Positions 39,501-50,899 are shown, numbered from the stretch's first letter. The stretch is 64,000 nucleotides of DNA from Streptomyces natalensis ATCC 27448 (GCF_000935125.1 NZ_JRKI01000045.1:186001-250000), one strand, 5' to 3'. A program made the numbers and translations. The notes: generated by a model from the letters alone, not told the origin.

Positions 39501-42500
39501 CATCAGGTAGGCCGGGTTGTCCGGCCGTGCGCGGTGTGCCGGATCGGTGGCCGTGGTCGCGGCGAGTTCGTCGAGCCGTGCCCGGGGTATGTCGGGACAT
39601 GGCAGGACCGCCGCTGTGGCGTCGTCGGTGAGGATCAGCCGCGGGCGAGCATCGGTGAGGACAAAGTCCAGTCGGGTGCCCGGGAAATCGGGGTCGACGG
39701 GCAGATAGCTGCCACCCGCCTTGAGCACCGACAGGATCGCCACGACCAGGTCCGCTGAGCGGGGCAGGGCTACGGCCACGACGGCTTCGGGCCCCACACC
39801 GTGCGCGATCAGACCGTGTGCCAGCCGGTTGGCCCGAGCGTTGAGTTGCTGGTATGTCAGCGTCGTGGTCTCGTCCACAACCGCGACGGCCGTGGGAGTC
39901 TGGGCGGCCTGCCGTGCGAACAGATCGGGGAGCGTCACGGCGGAAACGGACGCGGCGGTGTCGTTGTACGCGTACAGCAGGCGCTCTCGCTCCCCCGGCG
40001 CCAGCACGTCCGCCTCGGCGACCGGCCTGTCTGGTGCGCCGGTGAAGAACCGCAGCACGCGGGCGAACCGGGCCGCGATGGCCTCGGCTGCCTCCCGCTG
40101 GAAGAGACCTTGTCGGTACTGCAGCGACAGGCGCAGGTGCGGGTCGGCGGAAGCCATCACGGTCATCGGGTAGTGGGTGACGGTGAACGGGCGGATGCCG
40201 GTGACCTCGATCCCGGCCGCGGCGTTGGCGTCGCTGATCCCGGCACGGTCCACGGGGTAGGACTCGAAGGCGACGAGCGTGTCGAAGAGGGCGTCGAGTC
40301 CGGTCAGCCGGTGGATGTCGGTGAGCCCGTAGTGGTGGTGCTCCAGGAGGGCGGCTTGCCGGTCCTGCAGCCCGGTCAGCAGCCCGGCCGCGGTGTCGGA
40401 CGGTGTGCACCGCACCCGTACGGGCACGGTGTTGACGAACATCCCCACCATCGAGTCGGCTCCCGCGACGGCGGGGGGACGGCCGGAGACAGTGGCGCCG
40501 AACACCACGTCCTGACGGCCAGTCAGCGCAGCGAGCAGGAGTCCCCAGGCGCCCTGCAGGACCGTGTTGACCGTGACGCCCAGTTCGGCGGCGCGGCGGG
40601 ACAGCTCCTGGGAGTCCGCTGCGGACAGGGGGACGTCGATGTGTCCGATCTCCGCTGTGGCCGGTGCGGCCGCCAATGATCCAGACGCCGTCGCCTCGGA
40701 CGCCGCCGGGTCCGACGCTGGCTGTTCCGATACCTCCGGTTCGGACTTCGTCAGTTCCGGCGCCGAGGTTTCGGACGCTGTACGCGCGACGACCAGCGTC
40801 GGCTCCTCGATCCCATCCAGCTCTTCGGCCCAGACGTCCGCGGCCTCGTCACGGTCCTGGCGGGTAAGCCACTCCAGGAACAGCCCGTAGTCGCGGTGCC
40901 GTGGCAGTGCCGAGGGGTCACCCCCGGTGGCGTAAAGGTGCAGCAGCTCCTTCATCAGGATCGGTAGGGACCAGCCATCGAACAGCACATGGTGTGAGGT
41001 GAGTACGAGTTCGGCGCGTTCGGGTCCGGTTCGAGCCAGGGTCAGCCGCAGCAGAGGCGGCGTGTCCAGCGCGAAGTGGCTCGCGAGACCCTCGGCCAGG
41101 AACCGCCCGAGCGCCTCGTCGCGCTCGGGGGCCGGCAGGTCGCGCAAGTCGAGGTCCTGCCAGGGCAGGGTGACCCCGTCGACCACGATCTGCACTGGCT
41201 CACCGCTTGCGGCGCTGACGAACCCGGCCCGCAGGCTGGCGTGCCGGTCCAGCAGCGCCTGACCGGCCACCCGCATCCGCTCGGGGTCAACCTGTCCGGC
41301 CAGGTGGAAGACCAGCTGGACCTGGTAGGCGTCGAACGACGAGCCGGCCAGCGAGGCGTGGAAGAGCAGCCCTGACTGCAGCGGGGTCAGCGGCCAGATG
41401 TCGGCGAGCCCCGCGTGGCGGGCCCGCCACCGGTCGATCTCGCGCTGGCCCACCGCGACCAGCGACACGTCCGACGGCGTGAGTCCACCGGCTTCGGGCG
41501 AGGCCGCGTGGCGCGCGAGCCCTTCCAACGCGGCCTGCCATGCGTGCGCCAACTCCCGTACCTGTTCGCGGGAGAGGACACCGCTGGCGAAGCTGAAGGT
41601 GGCGCTCAGGCGCCGGGCGCCACCGTCGCCGGTGACAGCGGCGGTCACATCCAGCGCGGACATCATCGGCAGGTCCGCGGCCAGCGGCGCCAACAGGCCG
41701 CCCGCTTCGGGGGCGGGTGCCCATCCCAGGCCACGCACCTCCTCGGGCAGGTCTGCGGACGGAGAACCACCGAGGTAGTTGAACGTGATCTGCCCCGCTG
41801 GGTACGGGGCCAGTTCCGCCCGCGTCCGGGGGTTCAGGTAGCGCAGCAAGCCGTATCCGATGCCCTTGTCGGGGATCGCCAGCAGCTGTTCCTTGACGGA
41901 CTTCATCAGGTCACCGGCCGCCGGGCCGCCAGAGCAGACCTCGTCGGGGTCGTGGGCGCCGACGTCGAGCCGGACCGGGGACATGCTGGTGAACCAGCCG
42001 ACCGCGCGGGACAAGTCGGCGCCCGGAACAACCTGTTCCTCGCGGCCGTGGCCTTCGAGGCGGATCAGGACCGAGGGGTCGCCGTCCGCCCGCCACTGCC
42101 GGACCGCGACCGCCAGCGCGGCGAGCAGCCCGTCGTTGGCACCGCAGCGGAAGGCCGCGGGCAAGGTGGTGAGCAGGAGCCGGGTCACCTCGGCGGACAG
42201 CTCAACCTGCACGCTGTCCCCAGTGGACATGAGGTCGATCGAGGGGTCCAGGGGCCGCGTTCCCAGCAGCGGGTCCGGGCCGGACAGTACGCGCTTCCAC
42301 AGCACGCTTTCCGCCTCCCGGCCGGGCCGGGCGGCCTCCTCGATCAGGGCGTGCGACCAGCGCCGTACGGACGTGGTCTGCGGCGGCAGCTCGACGGCAC
42401 GTCCCTCGCTCACCCGTCTCCACGCCGTGGCCAGGTCGGAGAGCAGGATCTGCCATGACACACCGTCGACGACCAAGTGGTGTAGGACGACCAGCAGCCG

Positions 42501-45500
42501 GCCCTGCCCCCGGGGGGAGCGGAACCAGACGAACCGCGCCATATGCCCAACCGTCGGCTCCAGCTGGTCCGCCGCGGCGCGCAGCTCTCGGGCCAGCACG
42601 CGATCCCAGTCGGCGCCGGACCAGCCACCATCCCAGTCGGTCTGGCGGATCAGGCCGTCCACGGTCACGGGGTCGCCGACGACGAGCCCGGCCTCGGGCT
42701 CAGCCACCAGCCGGGACCGCAGCACCGGGTGGTGGCTCAGCACCGCGGTCAAGGTCGTCGACAGGCCCACCATGTCGATGCCATCCGGCAGTTCCAGCAC
42801 CATGCTCTGGGAGAACGCGTCGCAATTTCCGCCCAGTTCGAGGACGTACCGCGCGATGGGGGTCAGCGGCATCCACCCCAGGGCACCGCCGTCGAGCTCT
42901 TCCAGGGCCGCGCCGCGGACGCCGGCGGCCACTCCGGCCACCTCGGCGAGCCGTGCAACGGTCCGGCACTCGAACACCTGCCGGGGTGTGATCTCGATCC
43001 CGGCGGCCCGCGCGCGGACCGCTACCTGGATGGACCGGATGCTCTCGCCACCCACCGCAAAGAAGTCGTCGTCGGCACCGACCCGGTCCAGGCCGAGCAC
43101 CTCGGCGTAGATCCGAGCGAGGGCCACCTCCGTCGCCGATGACGGTACCCGGTAGGCCCGGCCGGTGCGTTCCGGCTCGGGCAGGGCGGCCCGGTCCAGC
43201 TTCCCGGCCGCCGTCACGGGCAGGCTGTCGAGCACCACGATCGCGGCGGGCACCATGGAATCAGGCAGCCGACGCGCCACGAACGCCCGCAACTCCCCCA
43301 CCGTGACGCCGGCGTTGAGGTCGACATCGACGTCACCGATACTCACCGCACCGCTGGTGTCAGCGGGCCCGACCGGCGCGACATAGGCCACCAGTCGTTT
43401 CTCGCCGAGGTGGTCCCTGGCCACCACCGCGGCCCGGGCAACACCCGGGTAGGCGAGCAGGGCGGCCTCGATCTCAGCGGGGTCGATCCGCACACCGCCG
43501 ATCCGCACCTGAGCGTCGGCCCGCCCAGTGAACTCGATTCCTCCCGCCCGGTCATAGCGCGCCAGGTCGCCGGTACGGTACATGCGCGAGCCCGGTGGAC
43601 CGTACGGATCGGGCACGAACCACCGCGCGGTCAGCCCCGGGCTACCGTGGTAGCCACGGGCGACGCCCGCTCCGGCCACGTACACCTCACCCACGGCGCC
43701 CGGGGGCAGCGGGGTGAGGCCCGGGCCGAGCACATAGGCTCGGACGCCGTCGATCGGCCGTCCCGCCGGAACGGCGTCCTGGTCCGCGAGGGCCTCGGTG
43801 AGGTCGAGGTGGCTGACCTGCACCGTCGTCTCAGCGCTGCCGTAGGTGTGCACCAGTGTGGGTGCGCCGGGCAGTTGGCTTGGGTGCCACCCCTGGAGCC
43901 CAGCCGGGTCGGTCTCCTCGCCGCTGAGGAACACCCAGCGCAGCGCCGAGCTCAGGCCGTGCTCGAAGGTGGCTAGGGCGGACCGGGTCAGCTCGTGGAA
44001 GTCGGAGTGCACCAGGCTCAGCACCGTGACTCCGTCGCAGACGACGAGATCCCACAGCGCCTCGGGGGAGCTCGCCACGTCGCTGGGCACGGCTACGGCC
44101 CGGCCCCCGTGCAGCAGGGCGCCCCACATCTCCCATACCGAAACGTCGGAGGCGGGCGAGTGGCTCCAGGTCCAAACGTCGTCTGGGCCGAAACCGCACC
44201 GGGCCCGCGCCCCCGTGAACAGGGACAGGACGTTGCGGTGGGTGAGAGCGACGCCCTTGGGCTGCCCCGTCGGGCCGGAGACGTACAGAAGACAGGCCAG
44301 TCCGTCTGGCCGCGCCGGGCACGGGGCGGCGTCGGGGTGACCGTCCTCGGGATGGACTTCCTCCGTGATCAGGAGGTGGGGCAGGTCGCCGCCGGGCAGC
44401 ACGGCCGAGGTCGCCTCGTTGGTGACTATCACCCGCGGGCGCGCGTCGGACAGCACGAACTGCGTGCGGGCGCCGGTGTCTTCGGGGTCGACCGGCAGGT
44501 ACGCGCCGCCGGATTTGAGCACCGCCAGCAGCGCCACGGCCAGCTCGGGTGAGCGTGCCAGGGCGACTGCCACGACCGTCTCCGGGCCCACGCCATGCCG
44601 GATGAGCTCGTGGGCCAGGCGGTTGGCGCGGGTGTCGAGCTCCTGGTACGTCAGGGCCGTCCGGTCGGCGAGCACGGCGACGGCGTCCGGTGTCGCGGCC
44701 ACGCGCCGTGCCAGTTCCTCGGGGAGCGTCGTCTCAGGAGCCGCTGCATCGGATGCGTGAGCCGCCGTGACGGAGGCGGGTGCCACCGCTCCGGTGTACC
44801 CCTCGGTGAGCCAGGCCCATTCGCTCGTGTCCAGCACGTCGACGGTCCCGACCGGCCGGGCAGGTTCACCAACGACCTGCCGCAGGACTCGGATGAACCG
44901 TCCGGCGATCCGCTCGACGGTCGCCCGGTCGAACAGGTCGGTGGCGTACTCGATTCCGCACCGCAGGCCCTGCCCATCGGGGTCAGGCCCCAGGTTGAAC
45001 AGCAGGTCAAACTTCGCGGTGCCGGTGGAGGCCACGCTCCACTCCGCCCGTACGTCGGCGAGGTCGAAGCCTGGCAGGGTGTCCTGCCAGGCGAACATCA
45101 CCTGGAACAGCGGGTGGTAGGCCAGTGACCGGTCCGGGTTGATCAGCTCGACCAGCCGGTCGAACGGCACGTCCTGGTGGTCGTAGGCCGCCAATGCCTT
45201 GTCACGGACCTGCTCAAGGATCCGCTCGAACGGCATGTCCCCCGCCAGATGCACCCGCAGCACCCAGGTGTTGACGAAGAACCCGATCAGATCCGCCGAC
45301 GCCTCGTCGGTACGGCCCGCGATCGGCGAACCGATGGCGATGTCGTCACCGCTGCCCATCTGGTGCAGCAGCACGGCCAGGGCGGCCTGCAGCACGATAG
45401 AGGCGGTCACGCCGTGCTCGCGGGCGAGCTCGTCCACCTGGGCGAGCAGCTCCGGCCCGACGGTGAAGTCGAGCAGGTCGCCGCGGTGGGTAGCCACCGG

Positions 45501-48500
45501 CGGCCGAGGACGGTCTACGGGGAGCGACAGCGGCTGCGGAATGTCCGCCAACTCTTCTTTCCAATAGGAAAGTTGGTGGTCCAGCAGGCTCTCCTGGCCG
45601 GCTTTCTCCGCCAGCAGCTGGCGTTGCCACAGCGCGTAGTCAATGTACTGCACCGGCAGGTCCGACCAGGTGGGAGCGTGTCCCGCGTGCCGGGATGCGT
45701 ACGCGGCCGACAGGTCCCGCCCCAGCGGCACCACGGACTCGCCGTCGCCCGCGATGTGGTGGAGCACCAGCACAAGGACGTGTTCCCGGTCGGAGAGGCG
45801 CAGCAGGTCCGCCCGCACGGGGAGGTCGCGGGTCAGATCGAAGAGACGGGCCGCCGACGCAGTCACGGCTTCGGTGAACGCGGCGGGCGACACAGGCACG
45901 ACCGGCAGATCGACCGCAGCCTCGTGCGCGGGAACCACCCGCTGGTAGGAGACTCCCTGCTCGTCCTCGGCGATCAGGGTCCGCAGCGCCTCGTGCCGGG
46001 CGACCACATCCCCCAGCGCCGCGGTGAGCGCCGCCACGTCCAGCTCTCCGGTCAGGCGGAACACGGCCGGGATGTGATAGGTGGCCGACGGGCTCTCGAA
46101 CCGGTGCAGGAACCACAGCCGCTGCTGCGCGTACGACAGTGGCACCCGGTCCGGGCGTGGCATCGGCTCCAGCGGCGGGCGCACCGGCGCGCCGGTGTCG
46201 AGCCGCTCCGCAAGGTCGGCGACGGTCGGCGCCTCAAAGACCTGGCCTATGGAGATCTCGGCCCCCAGCTCGGCGCGGACCTGGTTGACCAGCCGGGCGG
46301 CGAGCAACGAATGCCCACCCAGGAGGAAGAAGTTGTCGTCGATGCCTACCCGGTCCAGCCCGGTCAGCTCGGCGAACATACGCGCCAGGGCCTCTTCGCG
46401 TGGCGTCCGAGGCGCCCGGTACCTCTCGGCGCCGACCTCGGGGGCCGGCAGTGCCGCACGGTCAAGCTTGCCGTTGGGACTGACCGGCAGCTGGTCCAGC
46501 AGGACGAAGACCGCGGGCACCATGAATTCAGGCAGCCGTTGTGCCACGAACTCGCGCAATTCATCGGCGGTCACGGAGTCGGCCGGGGCCGCATAACCGA
46601 CCAGTTGCTTTCCCCCTCCAGCGCCGGGGTCCTCGCGGGCGATGACCCCGGCGCCGGTGACGCCTGGGTGGGTCTCCAGCACCGCCTCGATTTCCCCGGG
46701 TTCGATGCGGAATCCTCGGATCTTCACCTGTTCGTCCGCGCGACCGAGGAAGACCAGCTCGCCGGACGGCGCCAGGGACACGATGTCGCCGGTGCGGTAC
46801 ATCCGCTCGCCCGCCTCCCCGTACGGGCAGGCCACGAACCGCTCCGCGGTCAGCCCGTGCCGGCCGACGTACCCGCGGGCCAGTCCGGAACCGGCCAGGT
46901 ACAGCTCACCGGCGTTGCCCGGCGGCACCAAGCGCAGCGCCCCGTCCAGCACATAGACCCGTGTGTTGTCCGTCGGGAGGCCGATGGGGATCTCGTCGCC
47001 GATCGGGTCACCACCCGTGACCGAATGGCAGGTCGCGGCGACGGTCGTCTCCGTCGGCCCGTACACGTTCACGAAGGTCGTCGTGGGGCAGGCCCGCACT
47101 GCACGCCGGATGGTCGCGGGCAAGGCGCGCTCCCCACCCGTGACCACATGGGTCAGCCCGGACAGACACGCGGGATCGTGCTCGACGATGAGGTTGAGCA
47201 GCGCCGCGGGCAGGCAGACCGCGGTAATCCGGCCGCTGGCGAGGATCTCGGTGAGTGTGGCGGTGTCGAGGTCGCCGGGAGGTGCCACGACCACGGTGCC
47301 ACCGTGCGTCAACGGCACCCACAGCTCGTACGTCGACGCGTCGAAGGCGTGCGGCGAGCGCAGCAGCACCCGCTCGTGGCCCGAGCTCCACCCCCGGTCC
47401 AGCACGAAGTCCACCATGTTCCGTTGCGTCACCCCGATGCCCTTTGGCGCACCCGTCGAGCCCGAGGTGAACATGACGTACGCCAGCCGGTCCACGGGGC
47501 CCACGCTGCCGACCACCACGTCCGGCAGCGCGCCCAGGCGGTCCAGGAGCACCGAGGGGCAGGTGTCTTCGGGGACGACACCTGCGTGCTCGGTACGAGT
47601 CAGCGCCAAGACCGGGCGGACGTCCGACATCATGAGCTCAACCCGCTCGACGGGGTGCGCGGGGTCGATCGGCACGTACGCGCCGCCCGCCTTGAGCACC
47701 GCCAGCAGTGCCGTCACCAGCTCCAGCGACCGGGGCAGCACCACCGCCACCAGGCTGTCCGGGCCGACGCCCCGACGCCTCAGCTCGGCGGCGAGGCGCC
47801 CGGAGCGTTCCTCCAGTTCCCGGTACGTCAGAGAGGTGCCGTCAGCGGTTACGGCGACCGCGTCAGGTCTGGCCTCGGCCTGCCGCCGCACCAGGTCGGG
47901 GATCGTCAGCTCGGGGTTGGGTGCCGCGGTGTCGTTGAGCTGGGTCAGCAGGTCCCGGTGGTCAGGCCGCAGTATGTCCAGGCGGCCTACGGGGATGTCG
48001 GGTCGGTCCACCGCGGCACGGATGAACTCCACCAACTCACGGCATATTGCAAGCAGTTCGGCTTCAGTGTGGAGGGCAGGCGGGGCGTCCATGCGGATGT
48101 GCAGGTCGCCGCCTTCGCGCCCGTCGTAGTACGTCGAGATGCCCAGGTCCTCGACGATGCCCCACGACCCGAGGAGGAGGTGCGCCTGGCTGCCCGCGAA
48201 GTCCAACGCCTCCACGAACGGCATCACGTTGACCAGGGGGCCGAACGGGCTGCGCCCCGAGCCGGTCGCCCCCGTGCCGCGCTGGATCTCGGTGATGTGG
48301 TGTTCGGCGTGGCCGAGGAGCACACGGACGTCCTCGCCCACCGCCGTGGCAATGTCGGCGAAGCTGGAGGACAGCGGGACGCGGGCCCGGATCGGAACGA
48401 TATTCAAGGTGAGGCCGGGGGTGTGCCCCAGCGCCCCGCGCCGGTTCTTGACACTGAGTGAGAACAACGGATCCGACAGTCCACAGCGGCGGCCGAGGTA

Positions 48501-49391
48501 TACGGCCGCGGCCGAGACCAGCAACGTGGACATCCGTACGCCGATCTGCGCGGCTGTACGCTCCCACTGTGCCGCTTCGGCCCCGGGCACGGTGACCACG
48601 CGGCTCACCATCCCGATGGCACCGGCCAGTCCAGCCCAGCTGTCCGCCGGCTCGACGCGCTCGCCGGAGCCGGGGCTGAGCGCGCCGGGCGCTCCGGCGC
48701 CAGGACGCGGCAGCTGGGCGGGAGTTGGCGAGTCCGCCAGATAGTCCTTCCAGAACCGTGCGTCCTCGGCGAACCGCGGAGACTTGCGGTAGTTCCGGTC
48801 TGCTTCGTAGAGCGCCCGCGGGCCCTCGAACTGCGACGGCGGCACCGGCTGCCCGTCGTGGAGCGCCGTGTAGACCTCGGCCACCCTGCGCGACAGCAGG
48901 GAGACCACGCTGAAGCCATCGGCGACCGTGTGGTGGAAGATCACGACCAGGAGGCAGCGGGCGGGCGCGAGCCGGATGCTGCCCACCCTGAAGAGCATGT
49001 CGTGGGCTAAGTCGAAGGGTTCGCGCACCAGGCCGGTCAGCAGCGCGCGGGCCGCCCTTTCCGGGTCCTCCTCCGCGCTGACGTCGACAGCGAACGGCTC
49101 CAGTCGCCCAGGGGCTGAAATCACCTGCCGCAGGCCGTCCGCTTCCTCCCGGAAGTTGACCAGGGTCGCTTCGGTCTCGCTGAACACCCTGCGCAGCGCA
49201 ACGTCAAGGACACCGAGGTCGATCTCCCCCGCGATATCCCAGAGCATGGTCGGATTGTTGGAAACCTCAGGTGTCATTTTCTGGGCCAGCCACAGCCCTT
49301 GCTGCGCTGATGACACGCCAAACGAAAGCAAAATGGCCGTCCCCTCGGTCCGTCGCAAAGCCCACTCGGAGTAGACGCAGGCATTCCTCAC
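30351..49391 (-). CDS. NRPS, five modules: C-A-T / C-A*-T-E / C-A-T / C-A-T-E / C-A-T (residues 1-5)
   Basis: About 6,346 aa. Map: C1 15-450, A1 485-985, T1 near 1025; C2 1083-1520, A2 1555-2060, T2 near 2112 (GGESIRSIQ), E2 2172-2640; C3 2660-3110, A3 3150-3640, T3 near 3673; C4 3733-4170, A4 4200-4690, T4 near 4730 (GGDSIRSIQ), E4 4790-5260; C5 5278-5710, A5 5735-6250, T5 near 6290. C3 and C5, which follow epimerases, belong to a different C subtype ([26 protein letters not shown]) from the others, as expected for D-L joining. A3, A4 and A5 share a piperazate-type pocket. A2 has damaged core motifs. C1 resembles the EntF condensation domain, suggesting an N-terminal acyl or aminoacyl group delivered in trans. 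Start uncertain: GTG 49391 has no good ribosome site; an in-frame TTG at 49331 follows GAGGGG and would begin just before the first C motif. Confidence 0.95.
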   Translation of the reverse strand: MRNACVYSEWALRRTEGTAILLSFGVSSAQQGLWLAQKMTPEVSNNPTMLWDIAGEIDLGVLDVALRRVFSETEATLVNFREEADGLRQVISAPGRLEPFAVDVSAEEDPERAARALLTGLVREPFDLAHDMLFRVGSIRLAPARCLLVVIFHHTVADGFSVVSLLSRRVAEVYTALHDGQPVPPSQFEGPRALYEADRNYRKSPRFAEDARFWKDYLADSPTPAQLPRPGAGAPGALSPGSGERVEPADSWAGLAGAIGMVSRVVTVPGAEAAQWERTAAQIGVRMSTLLVSAAAVYLGRRCGLSDPLFSLSVKNRRGALGHTPGLTLNIVPIRARVPLSSSFADIATAVGEDVRVLLGHAEHHITEIQRGTGATGSGRSPFGPLVNVMPFVEALDFAGSQAHLLLGSWGIVEDLGISTYYDGREGGDLHIRMDAPPALHTEAELLAICRELVEFIRAAVDRPDIPVGRLDILRPDHRDLLTQLNDTAAPNPELTIPDLVRRQAEARPDAVAVTADGTSLTYRELEERSGRLAAELRRRGVGPDSLVAVVLPRSLELVTALLAVLKAGGAYVPIDPAHPVERVELMMSDVRPVLALTRTEHAGVVPEDTCPSVLLDRLGALPDVVVGSVGPVDRLAYVMFTSGSTGAPKGIGVTQRNMVDFVLDRGWSSGHERVLLRSPHAFDASTYELWVPLTHGGTVVVAPPGDLDTATLTEILASGRITAVCLPAALLNLIVEHDPACLSGLTHVVTGGERALPATIRRAVRACPTTTFVNVYGPTETTVAATCHSVTGGDPIGDEIPIGLPTDNTRVYVLDGALRLVPPGNAGELYLAGSGLARGYVGRHGLTAERFVACPYGEAGERMYRTGDIVSLAPSGELVFLGRADEQVKIRGFRIEPGEIEAVLETHPGVTGAGVIAREDPGAGGGKQLVGYAAPADSVTADELREFVAQRLPEFMVPAVFVLLDQLPVSPNGKLDRAALPAPEVGAERYRAPRTPREEALARMFAELTGLDRVGIDDNFFLLGGHSLLAARLVNQVRAELGAEISIGQVFEAPTVADLAERLDTGAPVRPPLEPMPRPDRVPLSYAQQRLWFLHRFESPSATYHIPAVFRLTGELDVAALTAALGDVVARHEALRTLIAEDEQGVSYQRVVPAHEAAVDLPVVPVSPAAFTEAVTASAARLFDLTRDLPVRADLLRLSDREHVLVLVLHHIAGDGESVVPLGRDLSAAYASRHAGHAPTWSDLPVQYIDYALWQRQLLAEKAGQESLLDHQLSYWKEELADIPQPLSLPVDRPRPPVATHRGDLLDFTVGPELLAQVDELAREHGVTASIVLQAALAVLLHQMGSGDDIAIGSPIAGRTDEASADLIGFFVNTWVLRVHLAGDMPFERILEQVRDKALAAYDHQDVPFDRLVELINPDRSLAYHPLFQVMFAWQDTLPGFDLADVRAEWSVASTGTAKFDLLFNLGPDPDGQGLRCGIEYATDLFDRATVERIAGRFIRVLRQVVGEPARPVGTVDVLDTSEWAWLTEGYTGAVAPASVTAAHASDAAAPETTLPEELARRVAATPDAVAVLADRTALTYQELDTRANRLAHELIRHGVGPETVVAVALARSPELAVALLAVLKSGGAYLPVDPEDTGARTQFVLSDARPRVIVTNEATSAVLPGGDLPHLLITEEVHPEDGHPDAAPCPARPDGLACLLYVSGPTGQPKGVALTHRNVLSLFTGARARCGFGPDDVWTWSHSPASDVSVWEMWGALLHGGRAVAVPSDVASSPEALWDLVVCDGVTVLSLVHSDFHELTRSALATFEHGLSSALRWVFLSGEETDPAGLQGWHPSQLPGAPTLVHTYGSAETTVQVSHLDLTEALADQDAVPAGRPIDGVRAYVLGPGLTPLPPGAVGEVYVAGAGVARGYHGSPGLTARWFVPDPYGPPGSRMYRTGDLARYDRAGGIEFTGRADAQVRIGGVRIDPAEIEAALLAYPGVARAAVVARDHLGEKRLVAYVAPVGPADTSGAVSIGDVDVDLNAGVTVGELRAFVARRLPDSMVPAAIVVLDSLPVTAAGKLDRAALPEPERTGRAYRVPSSATEVALARIYAEVLGLDRVGADDDFFAVGGESIRSIQVAVRARAAGIEITPRQVFECRTVARLAEVAGVAAGVRGAALEELDGGALGWMPLTPIARYVLELGGNCDAFSQSMVLELPDGIDMVGLSTTLTAVLSHHPVLRSRLVAEPEAGLVVGDPVTVDGLIRQTDWDGGWSGADWDRVLARELRAAADQLEPTVGHMARFVWFRSPRGQGRLLVVLHHLVVDGVSWQILLSDLATAWRRVSEGRAVELPPQTTSVRRWSHALIEEAARPGREAESVLWKRVLSGPDPLLGTRPLDPSIDLMSTGDSVQVELSAEVTRLLLTTLPAAFRCGANDGLLAALAVAVRQWRADGDPSVLIRLEGHGREEQVVPGADLSRAVGWFTSMSPVRLDVGAHDPDEVCSGGPAAGDLMKSVKEQLLAIPDKGIGYGLLRYLNPRTRAELAPYPAGQITFNYLGGSPSADLPEEVRGLGWAPAPEAGGLLAPLAADLPMMSALDVTAAVTGDGGARRLSATFSFASGVLSREQVRELAHAWQAALEGLARHAASPEAGGLTPSDVSLVAVGQREIDRWRARHAGLADIWPLTPLQSGLLFHASLAGSSFDAYQVQLVFHLAGQVDPERMRVAGQALLDRHASLRAGFVSAASGEPVQIVVDGVTLPWQDLDLRDLPAPERDEALGRFLAEGLASHFALDTPPLLRLTLARTGPERAELVLTSHHVLFDGWSLPILMKELLHLYATGGDPSALPRHRDYGLFLEWLTRQDRDEAADVWAEELDGIEEPTLVVARTASETSAPELTKSEPEVSEQPASDPAASEATASGSLAAAPATAEIGHIDVPLSAADSQELSRRAAELGVTVNTVLQGAWGLLLAALTGRQDVVFGATVSGRPPAVAGADSMVGMFVNTVPVRVRCTPSDTAAGLLTGLQDRQAALLEHHHYGLTDIHRLTGLDALFDTLVAFESYPVDRAGISDANAAAGIEVTGIRPFTVTHYPMTVMASADPHLRLSLQYRQGLFQREAAEAIAARFARVLRFFTGAPDRPVAEADVLAPGERERLLYAYNDTAASVSAVTLPDLFARQAAQTPTAVAVVDETTTLTYQQLNARANRLAHGLIAHGVGPEAVVAVALPRSADLVVAILSVLKAGGSYLPVDPDFPGTRLDFVLTDARPRLILTDDATAAVLPCPDIPRARLDELAATTATDPAHRARPDNPAYLMYTSGSTGTPKGVVITHGNVVNGVAQLVDRLGVPAGWRMLAGTSIGFDVSVFEMFTTLATGGTVEVVRDVLVLGERESWAGGVISTVPSAFAELADRLPGRVSADAVVFAGEALPARLAVQAQKTLPGTRVINAYGQSETFYATAFTMPADQDGPSTGSVPIGTPLGNVRVYVLGHTLAPVPEGVTGELYVAGASMGRGYHGRAGLTAQRFVPDPYGPPGSRMYRTGDLGHWNADGELEYAGRADAQVKVRGYRIEPAEVEAALAAHPAVGQAVVVPRTTSGTVRLVAYVVLGAPASADELRAFIAARLPAFMVPSGVVVLDRFPLTPSGKLDRRALPEPEFAGTAYRAPRTRREEALAELFAEVLGVEQVGVDDDFFALGGHSLLATRLVGRIRAELDTEVPIRAVLEATTVARLAVRLVAGDQARRPALTRAERPERIPLSFAQRRLWFIDRFEGPSATYNLPLVVRLHGELNVAALGAALLDLLGRHESLRTLIAEDERGVAYQRVLLADEVALDLPVLPVTEDEVPGTVAELIAQAFDVYVEIPVRARLLRLARDEHVLVLVIHHIAADGGSAAALTRDLSVAYAARREGRPPEWPDLPVQYADYTLWQSRLLGEESDPGSILAQQSDYWRRELADVPVPLALPTDRPRPPVASHRGGRVDFTIDPGVMAGVEALARGGEATASMVLQSALAVLVHQLGGGDDVTIGSPIAGRTDEALAELVGFFVNTWVLRVGLSGNPSFAELLDQVRDKAMTAYDNQDAPFERLVELINPERSTAYHPLFQIMFAWQNTVPLDLDLRGLRIEEEPVPAATAKFDLLVNLTPDPADGGALGVFEYATDLFDQDTVERLAAQFVQVLRQVVDDPAVRIGSVDILDEGERDRLVRDFNDTAAPLPALTVVDLFDRQAAETPDAVAVVCGDTELTYRELAARAGRLAQALAREGVGPETLVAVALPRTPDLVAALLAVLMTGGAYLPIDPAYPSGRLGHVLADARPRLVLTDPATEEVLPHDDTPRLYLDDLRGEPNRPRAAVSQQNLAYLMYTSGSTGTPKGVGITHEGVTNGVLALISAAGVTRGTRMMAGTSVNFDVSLFELFTTLCAGGTVELVRDVLVLDERGGWSGGVISTVPSVFADLVERIADRTTVDTVVFAGEALRSGLVRRVRAELPGVRLINAYGQSESFYASTFEVPSHVEQLDTDTVPVGRPLANMRMYVLGAGLAPVPTGVAGELYVAGPVGRGYHGRPGLTAERFVPDPFGPEGARMFRTGDLARWNQDGQLEYAGRADAQVKVRGFRIEPGEVEAALTAYPGVAQAVVIATESGSGGKRLLGYVVPAGAAPADSVDLTAGVSAGELRGFVAARLPDYMVPAAFVVLDRLPLTANGKLDRAALPEPEFTGTTYRAPGSAQEQILAEVYAEVLGLAEVGIDDDFFAIGGDSIRSIQVVTRSRALGVEVTPRQVFECRTVAELAESALANGTPSAGQGLPELDGGGTGWMPHLPAARHLLELGGGHDRFSMAMALDLPKDINWDGLLATVSAVVDRHDVLRSHLVTEPEEGLVVTAPGSVDVGLWMGLADWDPADVWERRVAEELDAAAGRLEPAAGVMAQFVWLRHDEGPGWLLVVLHHLVVDGVSWRILLPDFAAAWERVRDGRPAALPEVATSARRWSHAVVEEASRPVREAELPVWRGQLSGPDPVIGSRRLDPAVDVTSTVDTVRAELSAPTTEALLTTVPAAFHGGVNDGLLAALALAVRQWRDTEDTSVLLRLEGHGREEQVVPGADLSRTLGWFTSMFPVRLEVGGIDVEEVLGGGEAAARLIKSVKEQLLAIPDKGIGYGLLRYLNPQTGSELAGCPQAQIGFNYLGQFTSSDMPETVRDLGWSAVPGIGAPTPDADMPVMSALEVSAAVIDTDQGPRLTTVFTFPTGVLSSGEVRKLADLWCAALEGLARHVAQPGAGGLTPSDLPLVSVSQYDIDKWEERHPGVVDVWPLSAMQSGMLFHSMLADTSSDPYHMQLVFHLAGPVDPARMRAAGQALLNRFAALRTAFVNDSAGHLVQLVLDGVELPWRQLDLSELAEDERQRAFERLLAEDQAAHFDPAVPPLLRMTWVGMGPDRSELVFTANHALFDGWSLPLLMQDLLRLYGTRADTSVLPRTRSYRDFLAWLAQRDREESARAWAEELAGLQEPTTLVPDARPGAAQKGYGQVEVALPSDVARELSRRAAELGITLNTVVQGAWAIVLGQLTGRQDLVFGATVSGRPPAVADADSMVGLFINTVPVRVRCAPQDTLAGLLTDLQARQAALLDHHSYGLIDIQEAAGLGNLFDSIVVFESFPVDRVGLTDAHTSAGIAITGIRPLTGTHYPLMVAADAAPYLRVGLQYQDTWFDRVTAQDIAARLGRVLRHLAADPGLPVRLVDMLGQAERDRLLHEVNDTAEPVPALTVPALFERQAAATPDAVAVVFDGATLTYQEVNTRANRLAHRLIEHGVGPERQVALLLPRSADLVVAMLAVLKAGGAYVPVDPAYPADRVRLMLTDVASVAVLTDQATAGGLPTTALPCLLVEEELLVDGAGGDTAPDPTDAHRIGALRPGNLAYVIYTSGSTGTPKGVAMTHDNVVNSVSTMASLLGTGAAPRVLASTSVSFDVSVFEIFTTLGTGGSVEVVRDILALGEREAWSGSVLSSAPSAFDELLHHLGTTVTADTVVFAGEPLTPAVLDRTRAAMPGVRIVNGYGPTETFYASTYTVPDASAVPDTGAGGAPGPGSVPIGGPLGNVRMYVLDEWLRPVPPGVAGELYIAGAGLARGYLGQPALTATRFVPDPFDAERGGSRLYRTGDVVRWTPAGVLEYLGRADDQVKVRGFRIEPGEIEAVLASHPGVSQAVVVARDLQMGGGKQLAGYVVPVRPGTPAEGMEPLDGAAVRRFAGERLPDFMVPAVVTVIDAVPLTPNGKLDRQALPDPEFDAVNEYRPPRTAREQALAELFAEVLGVDRVGIDDDFFLLGGHSLLATRLIARIRAALGVEVPIRLVFESPTVAGLAAKWTDMAASRRPRLRKMTEE
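33590..38229 (-). other. Module 4: C-A-T-E (D-piperazate-type)
   Basis: A4: [39 protein letters not shown] give D-V-F-S-V-A-A-Y-A-K. The epimerase has [15 protein letters not shown] and LGWFTSMFP, so it should be active and the residue becomes D. Confidence 0.8.
38230..41440 (-). other. Module 3: C-A-T (piperazate-type), with a linker insertion in C3
   Basis: A3: [39 protein letters not shown] give D-V-F-S-V-A-A-Y-A-K. C3 carries HHVLFDG and an extra Ser/Glu/Ala-rich stretch of about 40 residues (nt 40770-40650) absent from the sister domain C5. Confidence 0.8.
41440..46179 (-). other. Module 2: C-A*-T-E with degenerate adenylation domain (proposed 4-chloro-D-threonine site)
   Basis: A2 is built like a Thr-type domain ([22 protein letters not shown]), but core motifs are altered: YTSGSTG reads YVSGPTG, FDFSVW reads SDVSVW, YGxTETT reads YGSAETT, and QVKxRG reads QVRIGG. 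Pocket: D-V-W-S-F-S-T-V-Q-K, matching nothing I know. C2, T2 and E2 look intact ([28 protein letters not shown]). The site is well suited to loading in trans by the SyrC-like protein. Confidence 0.75.
46180..49391 (-). other. Module 1: EntF-like C-A-T
   Basis: C1 begins [16 protein letters not shown] and has an intact HHTVADG; the overall pattern is that of EntF, whose donor sits on a separate carrier protein. A1: [39 protein letters not shown] give D-A-Y-C-V-G-V-V-A-K, an aliphatic-looking pocket I cannot assign. Confidence 0.75.
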
Positions 49392-49461
49392 TCTCAGGGG
49401 CGCGTGACCGGCTGGTCAAGGCCAAATAGATTCCACCGCATAAAGCGGTTCGGCGGGCGCC

Positions 49462-49479
49462 TGTCCCGTTGACAGGACA
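49462..49479 (+). promoter_or_regulatory. Cluster operator copy 5 (between NRPS and leuA-like operons)
   Basis: Plus strand reads TGTCCCGTTGACAGGACA, in consensus orientation for the rightward leuA-like operon (229 bp before its start). It is also 71 bp from the NRPS start in the other direction, so it may control both. Confidence 0.73.
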
Positions 49480-49560
49480 GCTCAACGGGATATCTCCACG
49501 CGCCAGCGTGAGGCACGTCTTGCCTCCGCAGCAGCTCAACGAGCTTGGACAATGAAGATC

Positions 49561-49588
49561 TTGACAGTCCACGCCGGGCGGAGATAAT
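49561..49588 (+). promoter_or_regulatory. Sigma70-type promoter of leuA-like operon
   Basis: TTGACA at 49561-49566, 16-bp spacer, GATAAT at 49583-49588; 120 bp upstream of the GTG start. An unusually good consensus for Streptomyces. Confidence 0.55.
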
Positions 49589-49708
49589 TTCCCAATTCGC
49601 TCCCTCAACACCCTTGTGCCGCCGGTTAGGTTTCTCTAAGAGTGGGCGGCGCTCCACCTTTCACTGGAGAGACACCAACCATGTAACGGAGCATGGAGGT
49701 AGATTCTC

Positions 49709-50899
49709 GTGCCGACTCATGGCGGATTACCGTTGAGAAGAACAAGAATTTTCGATACCACATTGCGCGATGGCGAACAGGCGCCGGGAAATGCGATGCG
49801 GCCCCACCAGAAACTCGACATCGCGCTGGCGATCGAGGCACTGGGCGTCGATGTGATCGAGGTGGGTTTTCCGAGTTCCTCGCCGAGCGACCGCGAGGCC
49901 GCCCGGCTGATCGCCGACGCCCTGACCTCCGCCCGCGTCGCTACGCTCAACCGACCTTTATCCGAGGACATTCGCCTCGCCGTTGAGTCGGCCGGCGCCG
50001 AGCGGCACCACCTGCAGATCATGGCGACCGGCAGCGAGATTCACCTCCGGCACAAGCGGGGCATCCAACAGGCCGAAGCGCAAGACCAGGTGGTCGAGGC
50101 GATCGGCTTCGCCAAGTCACTGGGCGTCAAACATGTAACGCTGGCCATCGAGGACGCCTCGCGCGGCTCCGACGGCCTGCTGCGGCCCCTGATCATGCAG
50201 TCCATCTTGGCGGGCGCGGACACGGTGACAGTCGCCGACACCACCGGCTGCATGGTGCCCGCCCAGTACGGCGGCCTGATCGCCCGTATACGGTCCTGGA
50301 TCCCGCCAGAGATTGTGGTCTCCACGCACTGCCATGACGACCTCGGGCTGTCACTGGCCAACGCCCTGGCTGGAATCGAGGCCGGGGCCGACGAAGTGCA
50401 GACCACCCTGGCCGGCATTGGCGAGCGGGCGGGGAACACCCCGCTGGAGGAACTCATCGCGGTGCTCACGTACAACGGCGAAGCGATCGGCGCCACCACC
50501 TCCGCAAAGACCGAGGGCCTGTACGCTGCGTTCGGCCTACTGTGCGATGCAATCGGGCTCTCCGCCCCCCGCAACAAGGCCATCTTCGGCGTAAACTCCT
50601 TCGCCACGCAGGCCGGGATCCACCAGGCCGGGATCCTGCGTGCGCCCCTCACCTACGAGTACGTCGAGCCCGCGCGGTTCGGCCGGGAGCGCACGATTCT
50701 GGTCGGCCGACACTCGGGCCGGGCCATACTGCGCCACGTCCTCCAGGAGATGAAGCTGCCGGTCGACGAGCTGCTCGTGGACCGTCTCTACGAGGAATAC
50801 GTCGCCCATCGCACCAACGGCGAGTGCGTCAGCATGGCCGACCTGCGGGCGATCATCACCGAGCGGCACGCTACAAGCTCCAAGGCGTTGACCCGATGA
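49709..50899 (+). CDS. 2-isopropylmalate synthase-like enzyme without regulatory domain
   Basis: 396 aa, DRE-TIM metallolyase family (LeuA, homocitrate synthase, benzylmalate synthase). Seen: [13 protein letters not shown] (start of barrel, metal-binding Asp), [40 protein letters not shown] (metal His pair), [13 protein letters not shown]. The C-terminal leucine-binding regulatory domain of true LeuA (which runs to 510-570 aa) is missing, so feedback control by leucine is not expected. It should condense acetyl-CoA with a 2-oxo acid, the first step of a one-carbon chain extension; which 2-oxo acid cannot be read. GTG start with GGAGGT 8 nt upstream. It overlaps the next gene by ATGA. Confidence 0.9.
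   Translation: MPTHGGLPLRRTRIFDTTLRDGEQAPGNAMRPHQKLDIALAIEALGVDVIEVGFPSSSPSDREAARLIADALTSARVATLNRPLSEDIRLAVESAGAERHHLQIMATGSEIHLRHKRGIQQAEAQDQVVEAIGFAKSLGVKHVTLAIEDASRGSDGLLRPLIMQSILAGADTVTVADTTGCMVPAQYGGLIARIRSWIPPEIVVSTHCHDDLGLSLANALAGIEAGADEVQTTLAGIGERAGNTPLEELIAVLTYNGEAIGATTSAKTEGLYAAFGLLCDAIGLSAPRNKAIFGVNSFATQAGIHQAGILRAPLTYEYVEPARFGRERTILVGRHSGRAILRHVLQEMKLPVDELLVDRLYEEYVAHRTNGECVSMADLRAIITERHATSSKALTR

Larger units (their letters stand above)
49392..49708. other. Divergent promoter region of NRPS and leuA-like operons
   Basis: 317 bp without a gene between two divergent operons. It holds cluster operator copy 5 (49462-49479) and a good promoter reading towards the leuA-like gene, TTGACA (49561-49566) and GATAAT (49583-49588), 16 bp apart. 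The operator itself also contains TTGACA (49469-49474) with TATCTC 16 bp further on. Confidence 0.6.

Noticed and set aside
38821-40410. 529-codon frame on the minus strand within the NRPS
   Set aside because: Out-of-frame reading of modules 2 and 3; Arg/Pro-rich sequence without motifs.
45177-48461. Open frame of 1,094 codons on the plus strand inside the NRPS
   Set aside because: It is the mirror of the high-GC NRPS gene; composition is Arg/Gly/His-rich with no domain, while the minus strand has clear NRPS motifs throughout.
50542-50895. Upstream extension of the LeuC-like frame
   Set aside because: The extra 118 codons lie inside the leuA-like gene in another frame; the ATGA overlap at 50896 and LeuC homology fix the start.
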